A stretch of DNA of 64,000 nt from Combretum micranthum (taxonomy: Eukaryota; Streptophyta; Magnoliopsida; Myrtales; Combretaceae). The notes beneath the pieces are model-generated. The model was not told where the DNA came from. It saw only the letters and a program-made list of their open reading frames with translations, and did no database searches. Where the stretch lies: positions 434,001-498,000 of the forward strand of contig JAMXBD010000012.1 of the NCBI GenBank assembly GCA_024138025.1. The letters run 5' to 3'. This document shows positions 47,576 to 60,522 of the stretch, piece by piece. A program made the translations under genes and the position numbers. The stretch's first letter is position 1. Each line of letters opens with the position of its first letter.

Positions 47576-50500
47576 ATGAAGTATGATATTTTTTCGTTAG
47601 ATCGTAGTATAAGATTTTCTCTATGATAGGTCAAGATGTGAGCGGTTCTCGCACAGATGGATTTGAATGATGCATTATTAGAGTTTGATAAAATGCATGT
47701 GTCATGGTTACCAGAAGAAAAGCAACACAAGGATCGAAAAGCCATTTCTCAAATTCATCTTCATTTGTCAAATCAGATATTACAAGATGTGTTGGAGGAG
47801 AAGATGGTTGTTGCGTTATGGTTGAAATTAAAGCAGCTATGTATAGCGAAGAGTTTAACCAGCAAATTGCATTTGAAGTAGTGACTATATTCACATCGGT
47901 TGATTACAGGTGGGTCTCCAGAAAATCACTTGAGCATCTTTAAGGAAATTGTTTTTGATTTAGAAACTTTGGAGGTTAAGTATGATGAGAAGGATTTAGC
48001 TTTAATTTTACTATCTCCCTCTTATCTAAATTTTAGAGACACAATACATTATAGTTGTGTTTCTCTTACCATGGATGAAGTCTATGATGGTTTGGCGTCA
48101 TTTGAGAAAATGAAACATTTGGTGATTGGATCTGAGCCTCATGCAAAAGGGTTTGTTACTCATGATAGGAGTTGAGAACGCAATTCTAGTGGTAATTCAA
48201 CAGGAAGATCAAAATCATCAAATAGAGATAAGGTCTATAGGTATTGCAAGAACAAATGACTCATTAAATTTGAATGCTATAAGTTACAGAACAAGAATAA
48301 GAGAGCTGTTGAAAATCAAAAGGGAAAACAACTAGAAAAATCTACCAAATCTGATGTAGCTAAAGACCACAGTGGTGAAGATCTTTTTGTTGCTTCTAAT
48401 GATGATCCTTAAACCAATGAGGAGTGGATTTTGGATTCTATTTGTTTTTTTTTTTTTTTCATATGTATCCCAATCAGAACTAGTTTTCAACATATGAAAC
48501 GATATCCAAAGTGTTGTCCCATTGGGTAATGATGCTTCTTGCAGAGCTGCTGGTATTGGTACCATCAAAATTAAAATGTTTGATAGTGTTGTCAAGACTT
48601 TGGTGATGTGAGACATGTGCCTAACTTGAAGAGAAATTTAATTTCATTGAGTACTCTTGAAACAAAATGGTACAGATATATTGGAGAAGGTGGAATTCTG
48701 AAGATCAATAAAATATCACTTGTGGTGATGAAGGGACAAAAAAAGAATGCTAGCTTATATGTTTTGCAGGGTTCAGTTGTTGCAAGTGATGCAGTCGTCA
48801 CTTTTTCTTCTCTATCATACGGGGAAGCTACTAGACTTTGACATATGCATCTAGGGCATATGAGTGAACTCAATATTCGTGAATTGAGCAAAACATGACT
48901 TCTTGATGGACAAAGCATCGGTAATTTAAAATTTTGTAAACGCTGTGTTTACAAGAAATAGAAAAGAGTCAGATTCGCCATAAGTACTTATAATATAAAG
49001 GTTACTCTTGATTATATCCATTCTGATTTGGGGGCCATCTAGAGTGCCTTCAAGTGGAGGCGTTGTTTACATGTTGATCATCATTGATGACTTCTCAAGA
49101 AGAGTTTGGGTATTTTTCTTAAAGTAGAAGAGTGATGCTTTACCCACATTTAAAAAATGGAAGATGATGAGTGAGAAATAGACTGGGAAGTAGGTAAAGC
49201 GTTTTCGCACTGATGATGGCTTGGAATTTTATTCTATGGAGTTAATGTTCTATGCAAATCATAGAGAACTGTGAGGTATCTAACAGTTCCTGGTACACCT
49301 CAATAAATGGGTTAGTAGAACGGATGAACAGAATCATTATGCAGAAAATCATATATATGCTTTCTAATGCTCAGTTACCGATGTCATTTTAGGCTGAAGC
49401 AGCTTCTACAACATGTTTTTATTAACAGGTCTTCATCTTCAGCAATTGAGAAGAAGGTTCCACTAGAGGTATGGTCTGGTACTCGTACAAATTTTTAGAG
49501 TTGAAGATATTTGGATGTCTTGCATATGCTCATGTTGACAATGGGAAGCTTGAGCCAAGATCTTTAAAGTGTATATTCCTTCATTTTAAACCTAGTGTCA
49601 AGAGATATAAGTTGTGGTATCCTGAATTAAAGAAAGTTATTGTTAGTAGGGATGTGATTTTTGATGAAGTAGCTATGTTACATGATTTGTCTTCTAACAC
49701 TTCATTTGATGAACCACAGCAGACATCAAGCATGCTGGGAGGTTTTGGAGATTAATTTAGGTTCTACATTAGAGACCACTTCTCAGCCTAGATCACAGAC
49801 AAATGGTAGTTCTGTCTTTACACCAACACAGCAGCAGTATTTCATTACTAGAGACGGACCTAGGAGAGAAATTAGGCCTCTTCAAAGATATACAGAGGCA
49901 GATCTTGTAGCTTATGCACTAAATGTAGCAAAAGACATTGATTCTAATATGGAGACATCAACTTACTTAAAAGCTATTAATTGTGATGATTATGGTAAGT
50001 GGATGATTGCAATGCAGGAGGAGATGGAATCTCTTTATAAGAATAACACTTGGGATTTAGTGAAGCTTCTCGAAAGGGAAGAAGACTGTTCAATGTATAT
50101 GGGTTTCAAGAAGAGAAAGATGGAACACAAGGTGTTAATGAACCCAGACACAAGGCAAGACTTATTGCAAAGGGCTAAAATCAGATACCAAGTATTGATT
50201 TAACTGATGTGGTTGCTCCTGTTGTAAAACATAAATCAATTAGAGCATTACTTAGTATTGTAACTTTGTAAGATCTTGAGCTTGAACAGTTAGATGTGAA
50301 GACAACTTTCTTACATGGAGAGCTTGAGGAAGATATCTACATATAGCAGTCAGAGAGTTTTGTGGTCTCAAGAAAGAAGGACTGTATTTGCATGTTAAAG
50401 AAGTCATTTTATGGCTTGAAGCAGTCACCCAGGCAGTAGTACAAGAGGTTTGATTCATTTATGACTTTTCATGACTTCGGAAGAAGTAATTTTGATAGCT

Positions 50501-51420
50501 ATGTATATTTCAAGAAATGTGATGATGGATCTTTTGTATATCTACTCTTGTATGTTGATGACATGTTGATTGCAACCAATGATAGAGTAGAGATTGAAAA
50601 AGTTAAAATTTAGCTGATCAGAGAGTTTGAGATGAAAGACTTAAGAGCAGCAAAGAAGACACTTGGTATTGAAATTCTAAGGAATAGAAAAGCAAGTATG
50701 TTGCATCCAGTCATAAGGCATACTTTGAAAAGAGACTTTACAGGTTTAATATGATGAATGCTAAGCCTATCAGTACACCTTTAGCAATATATTTCAAACT
50801 TTCATTTGCTTTGTCTCCACAATCAGATGATGAGATTGGTTATATGTCAAAAGTTCCATATTCTAATACTATAGGATCTCTTATGTATGCCATGGTTTGT
50901 ACTCGTCTAGATTTGTCATATGATGTAAGTGTTGTTAGTAGGTATATGGCAAATCTTGGTAAAGAACACTGGCGAGCAGTTCAGTAGATTTTCAGGTACT
51001 TAAGAGGTACTGCTAGTTTTGTCTACATTTTGGTAAAATTAGAGATGGATTTGTTGGTTTTGTGGATTCTGATTTTGCTGAAGATTTGGATAAGAGAATA
51101 TCTCCCACAGGGCATATTTTTACTCGTGGTAGTTGTGTTATCAGTTGGAAAGCTACATTGCAAGCTATAGCTGCTCTATCTATAACTGAAGCTAAATACA
51201 TGGCCATTACAAAGCTTTTAAGGAAGCTATTTAGTTAAAAAGGCTTATTTGATGAAATCAATGATGACATGAAGACTACAACAGTCTTTTGTGACAGTCA
51301 GAGTGCAATTTACCTCACTAAAGATCAAATGTATCATGAGGGACAAAGCACATTAATGTTAGGTATTATTTTATTCGTAATGTTATTATTGATGGTGATA
51401 TTGTTGTGAGCAAGGTTAGT
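47576..51420 (+). pseudogene. copia gag-pol, multiply disrupted
   Basis: Gag begins MKYDIFSLDRSIRFSL, then MDLNDALLEFDK (47657) and SPENHLSIFKEIVFDLETLEVKYDEKDLA (about 47915). A broken zinc knuckle (YRYCK...FECYKLQ) lies at 48238-48290. The protease motif DSG is replaced by DSI (48434) next to an expanded poly-T. The pre-integrase block LRHMHLGHMSE-like sits at about 48840, with DYIHSDLG (49010) and FRTDDGLEF (49203) of integrase. RT carries LDVKTTFLHGELEED (50292), YGLKQSPRQ and an intact YVDDML (50551). RNase H carries GFVDSDFAEDLDKR (51050) and ITEAKYMAI (51183). Stops and frameshifts separate nearly every block, so no functional polyprotein can be made. Confidence 0.92.
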
Positions 51421-51429
51421 ATTAGGATT

Positions 51430-51586
51430 TCTACAAGAAAACTGGGCTTTAGAGACAAAGTTTGGTCTCTAAATGTAAATTTATGTTGCAGATAACATCG
51501 TCGCTAATTCTATTTGAAAAAATAGAACTACTTTATCAATTTTCGTCGCAGAATTTCCATCTCTAAATGTCAGTTTTCTTATAGTT
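51430..51586. mobile_element. CACTA-type MITE inside the copia element
   Basis: Ends ctacaagaaaactg and cagttttcttatag, matching the CACTACAAGAAAA-type termini of plant CACTA elements. The length is about 157 bp. Inside, agagacaaag..ggtctctaaatg and atctctaaatg form inverted words. It interrupts the stretch between RNase H and the polypurine tract (the conserved FKHCLDLV block resumes just after it), so it arrived after the copia element. Confidence 0.75.
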
Positions 51587-51750
51587 ATAATGCCCAAGAA
51601 ACTTCCTATAGCCAAGTTTAAGCATTGTCTGGACTTGGTTAGTGTTTGTTACTGATTAATTCCCATTTGAGGTTTATGGAAGAGGAGGAGAATTTTTTGT
51701 TATTTGTATTTAAGATTGGAGTTTGTGTTTATTTTGCTCCTAAATTTGTG

Positions 51751-51763
51751 TCAAGGTGGAGAT
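51751..51763 (+). other. Polypurine tract of the copia element
   Basis: tcaaggtggagat directly precedes the right LTR; caaggtggagatt is the usual form in this lineage. Confidence 0.8.
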
Positions 51764-52156
51764 TGTTGGATGTGTGATCCAAATTTGTGCAAAGCTGCCA
51801 TCCTTTGAACCTACACCATAAGCTTTCAAGTCTACATTGTCGGCGTTGGATTTCCCTTCAAATAAGAATTAAGAGTAGGTTATGTTGAAGGCCGGCTCAA
51901 ACTGTCAGCCTTTTTTGCTGTACGTCGCTGGGATACTTGCATAGGCTGCCAGTTTTTGGCCAGCATTAAGCCAAAAATTATGGTTGGCAGATTTAGGGAT
52001 CATTTGTACACATCCTCTGTACTCCGTTTCTCTAACATTAGTGAATTCTCCTCTCCTTTGCCCATGATTTTTTCCTCAAGGGTTTCCATGTAAATCTTAT
52101 ATGTTATTTTCTTTTTTATTCATTTTTGCCATTGTTTGTCATATCAAATTATAACA
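51764..52156 (+). repeat. Right LTR of the copia element
   Basis: 393 bp, TGTTGGATGTGTGAT to AAATTATAACA, with many substitutions against the left LTR and the roughly 90-bp gap noted there. It keeps the word aaggccggctcaaa in region 51820-51985. Confidence 0.9.
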
Positions 52157-52161
52157 TGAAT

Positions 52162-53950
52162 GGATAGAATTAAGTGAACAATATCGAATCAAATTGAAAA
52201 TTCAGTTGTTTTATGGGAATTTAGTTGTATTCATGGTTTGATTTGAGGTGAAATTTATTATTCATTTTACATGGTTGAAGCAAACCGCATTACTTTCTAT
52301 GGCTCAATATAATTTAAATAATGAATCCTGCTTGCTCAAATATTATTGAACAACTTTTGGAAAACAAATTATCTTCAAGTATAAATATTACAATGATGTC
52401 AAGAAAAAGACTTTACGTGTCGCCATTTAGAGTATTTTTATCTTGTAAATGATTGTATGTTCGAGTGAATACAAAGTTACCATACCTAAAGTTAAAGAAC
52501 AAGGAAATTCAATTTATTAAAAAAAGAAAAAAGAAGAAGATGGTGTGAAATTATAATGAGTAACTGTAGAGGGTCATTTCAATAATTGGGTTTTTAGTCC
52601 AATTTAATACCATGAGTCGGTCTTCTAAGCGGTTTTTTAAGCTAGTAACAAGGTTTAGAAGACTAAGTTTAATAAGGGATTTCATAAGAAGATTTAGCGT
52701 AGTAGACTCGGAAGAAGGATCATCGAATTAGTTTATTCCACACTTGGCCCGATTCACTTTTCTTGTACGTAAAAAATAGATTCCATAAATATCTTCATGT
52801 AATGATTTAGGCTTTATTTAAATAAATAATGACTTCTTTTATATTATTAAAAAAAGTTAGACTCTTTCCAAATCTATTTATAAGCCTAATCTATTACTAA
52901 AGAAAAAAAGACTTAAATCTCAGCCATCGAATTTTTCGAAATGATTCAAAGGCTAGCATCAGTTTTTAACATCTATAAATAGGAGGCTCTCTTTACATTT
53001 GAAGAGAATTCTGCGTATTGCTAAGATCGATAATAACACGGAAACACTATCGAAATTACATAAAAAGAATTAAAGTGGCTATTTCACCAAAAACGAGTCT
53101 AAGATGATCGAATCTATTTGATTGGATCTTTTGTCACGATCGTGCACTCGAGAAACCAGTTTTGTCTGTTCCTCCTCTTACACCTCTTTCTGCGACATCT
53201 TATACGTGTCACCAGTTCAAGTCTTCTTTCATGTCGATCGCCATGCCTAATGAACGTAATCGACCAGTTGCAGTAACCCAACCATACAGTAACTATAATA
53301 ACAATGACCACACATTTTAGCTATATGGGTTTGTATAATGTTTCTAACTAGAAGGTTCAGACCAAAGTGGTCACTTGTGCATTATGTAGATCCTATACCT
53401 TACATGTGACCTCAAAATAGCAATGAGTAAACAACGATTGATAGAATGATTTAAAGAGGATGATAGAGGAAAAAAATAAGCAATCTTAGTGTCTCAAATC
53501 CACAAATATATAAGAGAAAGTTGAGGAAGTCTCGTGTGTCAACTTTCAATTATTGAGCAAATGAGCTCTAATATTCAGTTGAATTATTTATTTGATATTT
53601 GAACATGGGACTTGTACAATAAGATATTGTTCTCTTATCTTTGCCAAAAGTGACAGAAGGAGGAATAATTGGGTATTTATTGGTACTTGATCTGATGACA
53701 ATCATGATCCTTATTGGATCATTTTAGAGAATGACCGCTAAGATGGAGTATGCTTATTTTATTGTTATTGTAAATGAGTTTGCAAAATCAGTAGGCTTTC
53801 TTTTGTGTACATGAATTTATCTTAAAGATATTGGATGCTAATTGATCAGTTCAATTATCTATCTTTCAAACCCACCAATCTAAACCATTACAAATTATCT
53901 TAATATATAAATTTTACTTGCTATAAACCCTATAATTTAACCTAAAAAAA
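52162..53950. other. Probable LTR-derived sequence with a TATA motif
   Basis: Contains tctataaataggaggc at about 52973, an LTR- or promoter-like core, followed by a transcript-like region to about 53330 that is less AT-rich. The ends could not be assigned and no duplicate copy lies in the window. Small open frames are unrecognised. Confidence 0.35.
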
Positions 53951-53956
53951 TCAAAT

Positions 53957-54220
53957 ATGTTTAACATAATAATTTTTAATCCATTACAATACTTATGTCA
54001 AGTCGTCAATTGGAAATTTAAAAAAAAAAGGTCAGTATTAATAGCAACTCTCCTCAATCTAAGGTCCCACAAAATTTTTGAGCCAAAAAATGGAAAAGCA
54101 TGCTCCAAGACAGGTGAAAGGAGCGCATGGAAGGAAAGCTTAGAAAGCAACCTCGATTTGCACGGCAGGGGTCTTTCCGATGCATTTCTTTTCCTACCCG
54201 ACACATTTGACCATGTATAA
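53957..54220 (+). CDS. Unrecognised 87-codon open frame
   Basis: Open from an ATG at 53957 to a stop at 54220. The second half, from RSHKIFEPKNGKACSK on, lies in DNA less AT-rich than its surroundings. The opposite strand is also open (53998-54204), so strand is uncertain. No domain, splice context or homologue was recognised. It could equally be a gene fragment or chance. Confidence 0.15.
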   Translation: MFNIIIFNPLQYLCQVVNWKFKKKRSVLIATLLNLRSHKIFEPKNGKACSKTGERSAWKESLESNLDLHGRGLSDAFLFLPDTFDHV

Positions 54221-54865
54221 TAGATCCAAAATTAGTAATTTGTATAATAAGCCCAATGGTGTGTGTAGCATACAGTTAAAGATACTAGTTTCGGTAACGC
54301 AAAAATAACCCATCAATTTTAGAAGGTGCCGTAGATTGTACCCCAAACTTTAAAAGTGTAATTTTTAATTCTCATAATTATAAATAATTTATGAATAAGT
54401 TTATCTCGTCTTATTTTATGTCATGTTCGTATAAATCTCGTATATTTTTCATATAAAACCCGTGTAATTTGAATAGTGAATTTATGTAATTTTTTATTGA
54501 ATAGTACAAAATGAATTTATTTGTAAAATTATATATAGTCATGAGAGTCAAAAACCATATTTTTAAAATTTAATGAGTCAATCCGCGCCACCCTTATAAT
54601 TTAAGAGGTGTTTTTTATTTTTTTTTTATATATGTATGTGTGTGTATAAGATAATAGAGAATTATTCTTCTTATAAATCCTTGAAACGAATAAAAAACCA
54701 AATCATATCTAAAATATATTTTATGATTTATCAGTTTTTTAACAATTTAATTCATACTCCATTATATTCACACTTGGAAAACTTAATATATAAAATACTA
54801 TATCTATTTTAATTATCCGAATATAAATAAATCATAAAAGTTTTTATATCTATTTGCAGTAGATT

Positions 54866-55092
54866 TAGTCTGTTTGGATTGTCTGTTTTTCATCTGTATC
54901 TTTATCTATATCGAAATGATATGTGTAAATATGTCTGATTTATATTTATTTTTTATTTATATTTGATTTATTTGATATTTTCATAAGAACTATCAACTAT
55001 TATATATATTTATTTTTTAATAAATAATTTATTAAAAAATTTAAAAATATATATTTATATCTGCTAAAAAAAACTAAAAAAAAAGACCTATT
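54866..55092. mobile_element. MITE family M1 copy
   Basis: Starts agtctgtttggattgtctg, shares atatgtgtaaatatgtctgat with 24.6 kb, and ends near aaaagacctatta. The right end is eroded. Confidence 0.6.
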
Positions 55093-55224
55093 ATCTTCCT
55101 ATCATTTAATTGGAGTAGGTAAATAAAATGGTAAATTTGAAATATGTCAGCATAGGGTGACATTTCTAAAAGTCATGTGGCAATTAAGAGTGCTGGCACT
55201 GGCAGGCACTGACTTTGTCTTGCA

Positions 55225-55500
55225 GTGGAAAATGATATGAGATATTATGATGCCGAACGGCTGGGACCATTGGGTGTTCTTTTATGTTCATATTGGCACC
55301 AAAATGATGTACAGTCCCAAAGTGAAATTCTGAAATTGTTGATGAACATGGAAGGGGAAAAAGACGATGAAAACGAAGAAATAATGGGATCCAGGCTGGC
55401 AACAAATATTTTTCAATTAAATATCTGGAACGTGGAGCATAGCCCTATTGATACACGGAAAAGCATTTTCAAATCTTCAGTCATCTGGAACGAAAAATAG
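55225..55500 (+). CDS. Unrecognised 91-codon open frame, possible 3' exon
   Basis: An open frame with charged, protein-like composition (MENDMRYYDAERLGPLGVLL near the start, an acidic stretch GEKDDENEE in the middle) in a GC-richer patch. A good splice acceptor, tttgtcttgcag, ends at 55223-55224, just before the ATG, so this may be the last exon of a lost gene. The opposite strand is also open over part of it. No homologue recognised. Confidence 0.25.
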   Translation: MENDMRYYDAERLGPLGVLLCSYWHQNDVQSQSEILKLLMNMEGEKDDENEEIMGSRLATNIFQLNIWNVEHSPIDTRKSIFKSSVIWNEK

Positions 55501-56318
55501 TAAAACAAGTATATATTATATGTATATATAAAGTTCATAGGTACATCTTTTATGGTTGTTTTACTTTTACATTCATTATACTCTCATCTTTGAACTTGAC
55601 AAAAAGTCAGAGTGATAAACCTAATTTATTTTTAATTTATGAGTGCCAAAATACATTTTTATTGATAATTTTATTAATAATTATTATGAATTTAGCACTT
55701 CAAATCATTAAATTATCCTTTGAAGTCTCTAAAGAAGATATTTTATGAAAATGAAGTAAATCGAGCTAAAAAATATGAAGTTTAAAGGCAAAATGTGGTC
55801 AACACGAGGAAGACATACCAAGTCTCCAACCCATATCAAGTAAATACACACCAACAGACAAAACTTTGAATTTTAGCAGGGCACGATTGAGACATGACTT
55901 GCCGCAAGCTGTGCCATTTTAGGAATTGACCGTGGAAAGGTACGCGACTCAGGGACATGACTTATTTCAGTCGCATCACTTCCAACGTTACACAAAGCCT
56001 AGGACACAACTTAAGGATATGACTTGTCTCGATCAGGTCGTTCAGACAGCAAGTATTTTTTAAGGATATGACTTAAAAAGGAAAAGTTAGCTTCTTAGAC
56101 TTGAAGGAAAAAAAAATAGCTACATTTAAAATTGGAAAGTTTTAGAAGCTCCACTAATTACAACTAAGAACTCCGACAACTTTTCATTCTTAATAAAGCT
56201 ACTTTTCTAATCAAAGCCCTAGCGTGCTCAGCAAGGACATGTGACCTTCATATTCTTCAAGATTCCAACTTTCTCTTTTAAGCAAAAGAAATTTCCTCTT
56301 TTGAAGCATGAAGAGCAT

Positions 56319-56326
56319 CTATAAAA
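56319..56326 (+). promoter_or_regulatory. TATA box of LTR-like sequence F
   Basis: ctataaaagggc in the middle of F, the usual position for an LTR promoter core. Confidence 0.5.
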
Positions 56327-58579
56327 GGGCAAGATCCAAGAGAAATAAAAGAAAGTAAGTAGTAGTACTAAATTATCTAGGTTATTGTAGTGCAAGTCAA
56401 AGTTGTCTTGAATTCCATTTTGTAATTGGGGGTTATGCTTAATTCAATATTTTTTTAGGTTGGTATTACTTTTCTTATGGAGGAGTAGACTACTACTTTA
56501 GATTTTAATGAACCCTAAGATGATTGTGTGACTTGTACTTCATTGATGTTGATTTATTGCTTGATTTCTTGAATCTAATTGTGTTGTTCTTTATTGTTCA
56601 TCTTGTGTAACAACCTAATCTTAGGGTGTTATTTGCCTGCTACATGTCATCATAAGACAATGACATGCTAAGGCTTAGAAACCTGCTAACATCCTCAATT
56701 AATATCCATTAACTCCAAACTTACAAATTAAGATACTTTCATCAATTTTTTTTTTTCATTTCAGAATAAACTTCAAGTTAAACTGCAGTCATTTCAAACT
56801 TATCCTAAAATTGAAATCAAACTTAATATAAAACAATATCGACAAGATACTAAACTTCATGTCCTAACAAAATCATCAAATTTTAATAAATCACATTGCT
56901 CAGAATACTGCTGGATAGTCTGGTCCAGTATCATCATCCTCATAATCCACAAGACGTCGTACCTAGATAAATAGAATGCTATAGGCTCCTCACTTATTCC
57001 GCAAAAAGATTAAAAATGGTTGAGTCGGGTCCCAGTACGCTAAAACCATAAGCACATATGCATAAACAACCATAACACATAATCACAAACATCATGGTAG
57101 TAAATGCAACAAACACGGATTACTATATTCAAATTAACCAGATAATCAACACAGTTTAGAATCATTTATAACTAGCCATAAACCTGAAATAACTCATGAT
57201 TCCACTACAAACAAACAGTATTATATATATATACATAGATTTGGTATTAGGTACTTCCCAATTCCTAAGAACTGCAACCATTTTCACTTAGTCTACCAAA
57301 ATCCTTTTCAGTGCAAATCCACTTTGGACAATGTCACACAAGGATCATCAACGTGCCACTCTAGTTGAAATATCCTAAACCTTCACCTGTCTAAGTTAGA
57401 AATAGTTTAATAAAATAGGATAGAAGATAGTTAATTATGGTATTGAATTTGAAATTAGTTAGAAATTTATCTTAGATGGTTAAATAATTGAAGTAAAACA
57501 AATAATGAATTATGATTAGATAATTTAACATAGTTAAATTAGTAAATAGATTTGAATTGAAATTGAGATTTTAAATGTTTTTCCAAATCATCTATTTATC
57601 CTCAATAACTTTTCTTAAGTAATCAAACTAATTAGTTTCTACCAATCCTTCATTTAAACTCCTTTTACTTCAAATTCATATTCATAAATCTTAAAACAAA
57701 TATTTTAACTATTTTGCAAACTCCTAAACCCTTGAATTTTAGTTAACTTTCATTTTCTTAAATCTTGATAACTTTTGAAATCAACTACTTGTTTAAAAAT
57801 ATTAGTTCTTAAATCTAAACTCAAAGTAAATATCGGTTTTTTGTAAACTAAACTTCTAGATTATATTTCTCAATAAAGTTATTAATTTATATAATATAGA
57901 TTCTCAAATTATTTTCTAATTAGTTTTGATACTTAATATAATTATCAGGATGATTTAAATCTAATACCTTATCCCAAAAATATCTTTAATTTCCTACTTT
58001 TTCGTTTCCATTTCCTTAGTGCCACCTGCCTCTTATTTTCTTCTTCTTTTTCTTTCTTCTTTCTTCCTCTTCTTTCTACATTTCTTCCTCCTCTTATTCT
58101 CTTTTTCTATTTTTTTTTTCTTAAAACCCAAACTTAAATCTTAGATTCAATAAGATTATAGAGGAAATCAAATATAGAAATCAAGATAAATGATAGAGAT
58201 CATGCAAGAAACAACTTCAAGAACTTAGGAGAAGTAGTGGTAGAAAAGATCAAGATTTGAATTGTCTAAAAAGATAAATTTTGTTATTTCCTTTACTTTA
58301 GTTTTGTTTATATATGTAAATGTTGAAGTAAAGTTAAATATATGTAGAACTTGTGATAATATTGATAGATTAAGGATATATGAACATATTTATCAAAACC
58401 TAAACATGTAGATATTTAAATAGACTGGGTGTTTGACAAAATACAATGAAGGAAAATGATATAGAAATGTATATAGGAGTGTTGTAAGTTATGTTTATAG
58501 TTTTATATGCTAACAATAAGATTTTTTTTATTGATGTATGTTGAAAACAAGTAGTTAAAACTAGAGTAAAAGATAAACG

Positions 58580-58875
58580 AAAAAAGTAGCATGATCACCT
58601 TATGCATCGCGGTCATATCATGGCCCGTAATAGAAGCGGAAATGAACAAATAGGGTGATCATGGGCGTATTGAAGACCGTGATCTCCTCTCATCATGGAT
58701 TTTCATATGTAGCAGCCTAATTCATAGGCGTAACGAGGAGCGTGATCTCCTCTTATCACAATTTTTTCTCTTGTCATGGGCGTGATGAGATCCATGATAA
58801 CCATCACGACCATGATGGGGCCAGTGATAAGGATCACCACCTTATCATGAACATGATCTGTACCCTGGAGCTATT
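58580..58875. repeat. ATCACGG / CATGAT word array inside solo LTR C
   Basis: Many variants of atcatgggcgtgat, gatcacc and gtgatctcctc in both orientations within 300 bp. It occupies the same relative place as the GCCGCCGGC array in copy B, and comparable words fill 22790-23080 (copy A) and 61675-61885 (copy E). Confidence 0.8.
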
Positions 58876-59813
58876 TAAAATAAATGAAATAAATTAGATT
58901 AATGATAGATAAAATGATATGTTAGTGCTTATATAATTAGGAATGAGCTAATGAATTAATAGGATTAGTAATTAACTCGAGTTAACATAGTTAATAAACT
59001 TAGTTAATAATTTTAAGTTCAACTTCGCTAAATAGATTTTAATGAGCTTGGTCAAGTTAAGATAATATGGTCTTAATAAATTATAATTGGCTTAGATCAA
59101 AATGTTAGGTTAAACCTTAAATGATAAGGAGTACGCAATTTCTAAAATATGCTATACTAAAGCCTCATTTAATAAAATAAATAATTTGATAAACAATAGA
59201 GAACTATTCATATCTTGGCGAAACGATCTTCGCAGTCACGACAGGGTTCCTATTTTCACGTCTGATCAAATGGAAGTGTAAAATGAGTTTTTAGTAAGAA
59301 TTCGATGTATGTTAGCAAATAATTGAATTGTTTAAATAATTTAAACTTTTGAACAGATGTTTGAGTCTAGCTTCTACTTCTTTTGGATTGTCTTATAATC
59401 TCCACCAACTTTTTTATAAGCTACACAATGATGTGCATGTTATATGCTAGGATAGGCATCCTATGTAAATTAAAACTTAAACTTAGCTTAATAAATGATT
59501 ATTGCTTATGCTTGTGTCGTTGAATCTGGTCCAAAGAGTGACAATCTTGGCTGGAAAAGGCACGGTAGTATAGGCGCTTAGGCCACCATCGTCATGATGC
59601 AATGACATTTATATGTGGCTCAACGGATAGCTGATGGGGCAAACGATATCATCATATTGTTTACTTAATCTTGGAGTGAAGTAACATGATTCAATTCATA
59701 TTATTGGAATGATTGAACTAAATGATCTTATGGATTGAGATTGAGTAAAGAGCAAGTAACAACTGTGACCCCTAAATGAGGCTATTTTTCTTGTAAAGTT
59801 ATATGGAAGATAT

Positions 59814-60522
59814 TAGGGGTGTGCAAAAAAACCGAATGTTTAGGATAACCGAACTAAAACCAAGAAACCAATCCGAAAAAAAAAGGTTAACCGATCCATC
59901 GGTTTTGGTTTAGGATTAGCATTTTTAATTTTTTCGGTTTTCGGTTTCGGTTTCGGTTTTTAGATTGTAGAAACCGATGGATTCGGTTAACCGATCCGTA
60001 ATTATAAATATATAGTTATAATATACTCATATAATTATTTTTTTTAGTCTTATCAATATGAATTACGTTAAAGTGAATGATTCAAATAAAAAGAAACAAA
60101 TGCATATATGTTTGAAAATTAGAATTGTGGTATTTGATTGAGATTTTGTATCGAGTTTAATTAATCAAGGTTGATAAGAACACATGAGTAAAAGGCTATT
60201 ATGATGATTATCTTGATGACACCGATATATATTAACAACTATTTTACATGTCTTACATTCTTAATTTAAAGCTTTTAATATAATTATACAAAAAAATACT
60301 CTAATTATTTTTACGGACATATTAAAAAGTATGGTTAATTGCAAAATTTGCATAACCATTATGTCAAACGGTTAAAAACCGAAAAACGAAAAAATTAACG
60401 AGAAAAACGGTTAACCGTTCATAATGGATCGGTTTAAGATCAAGATATTGAAAATCCGATTATTACGGTAAGGATAAAAAAATGGGGCAACGGACCGGTT
60501 AACCGAACCGTGAACACCCCTA
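59814..60522. mobile_element. Non-autonomous hAT element inside solo LTR C
   Basis: A 709-bp element with ends taggggtgtgcaaa and, when reversed, taggggtgttcacggttc. The perfect 8-bp duplication gaagatat lies at 59806-59813 and 60523-60530. Subterminal arrays are of cggttttcggtttcggttt and ggttaaccga words. No coding capacity. It splits the LTR-R1 block gatataggagatata. Confidence 0.92.

Larger units (their letters stand above)
47026..52156 (+). mobile_element. Full-length, inactive Ty1/copia retrotransposon
   Basis: A 5131-bp element flanked by a 5-bp duplication, tgaat (47021-47025 and 52157-52161). It has a left LTR, a primer-binding site (tggtattagggc) complementary to initiator Met tRNA with changes, a gag-pol body, a polypurine stretch and a right LTR. 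The protein order gag, protease, integrase, RT, RNase H and the best-preserved blocks resemble the Tnt1-94 lineage. The many stops and shifts and the diverged LTRs mean an old, dead copy. A CACTA MITE has inserted near its 3' end. Confidence 0.93.
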
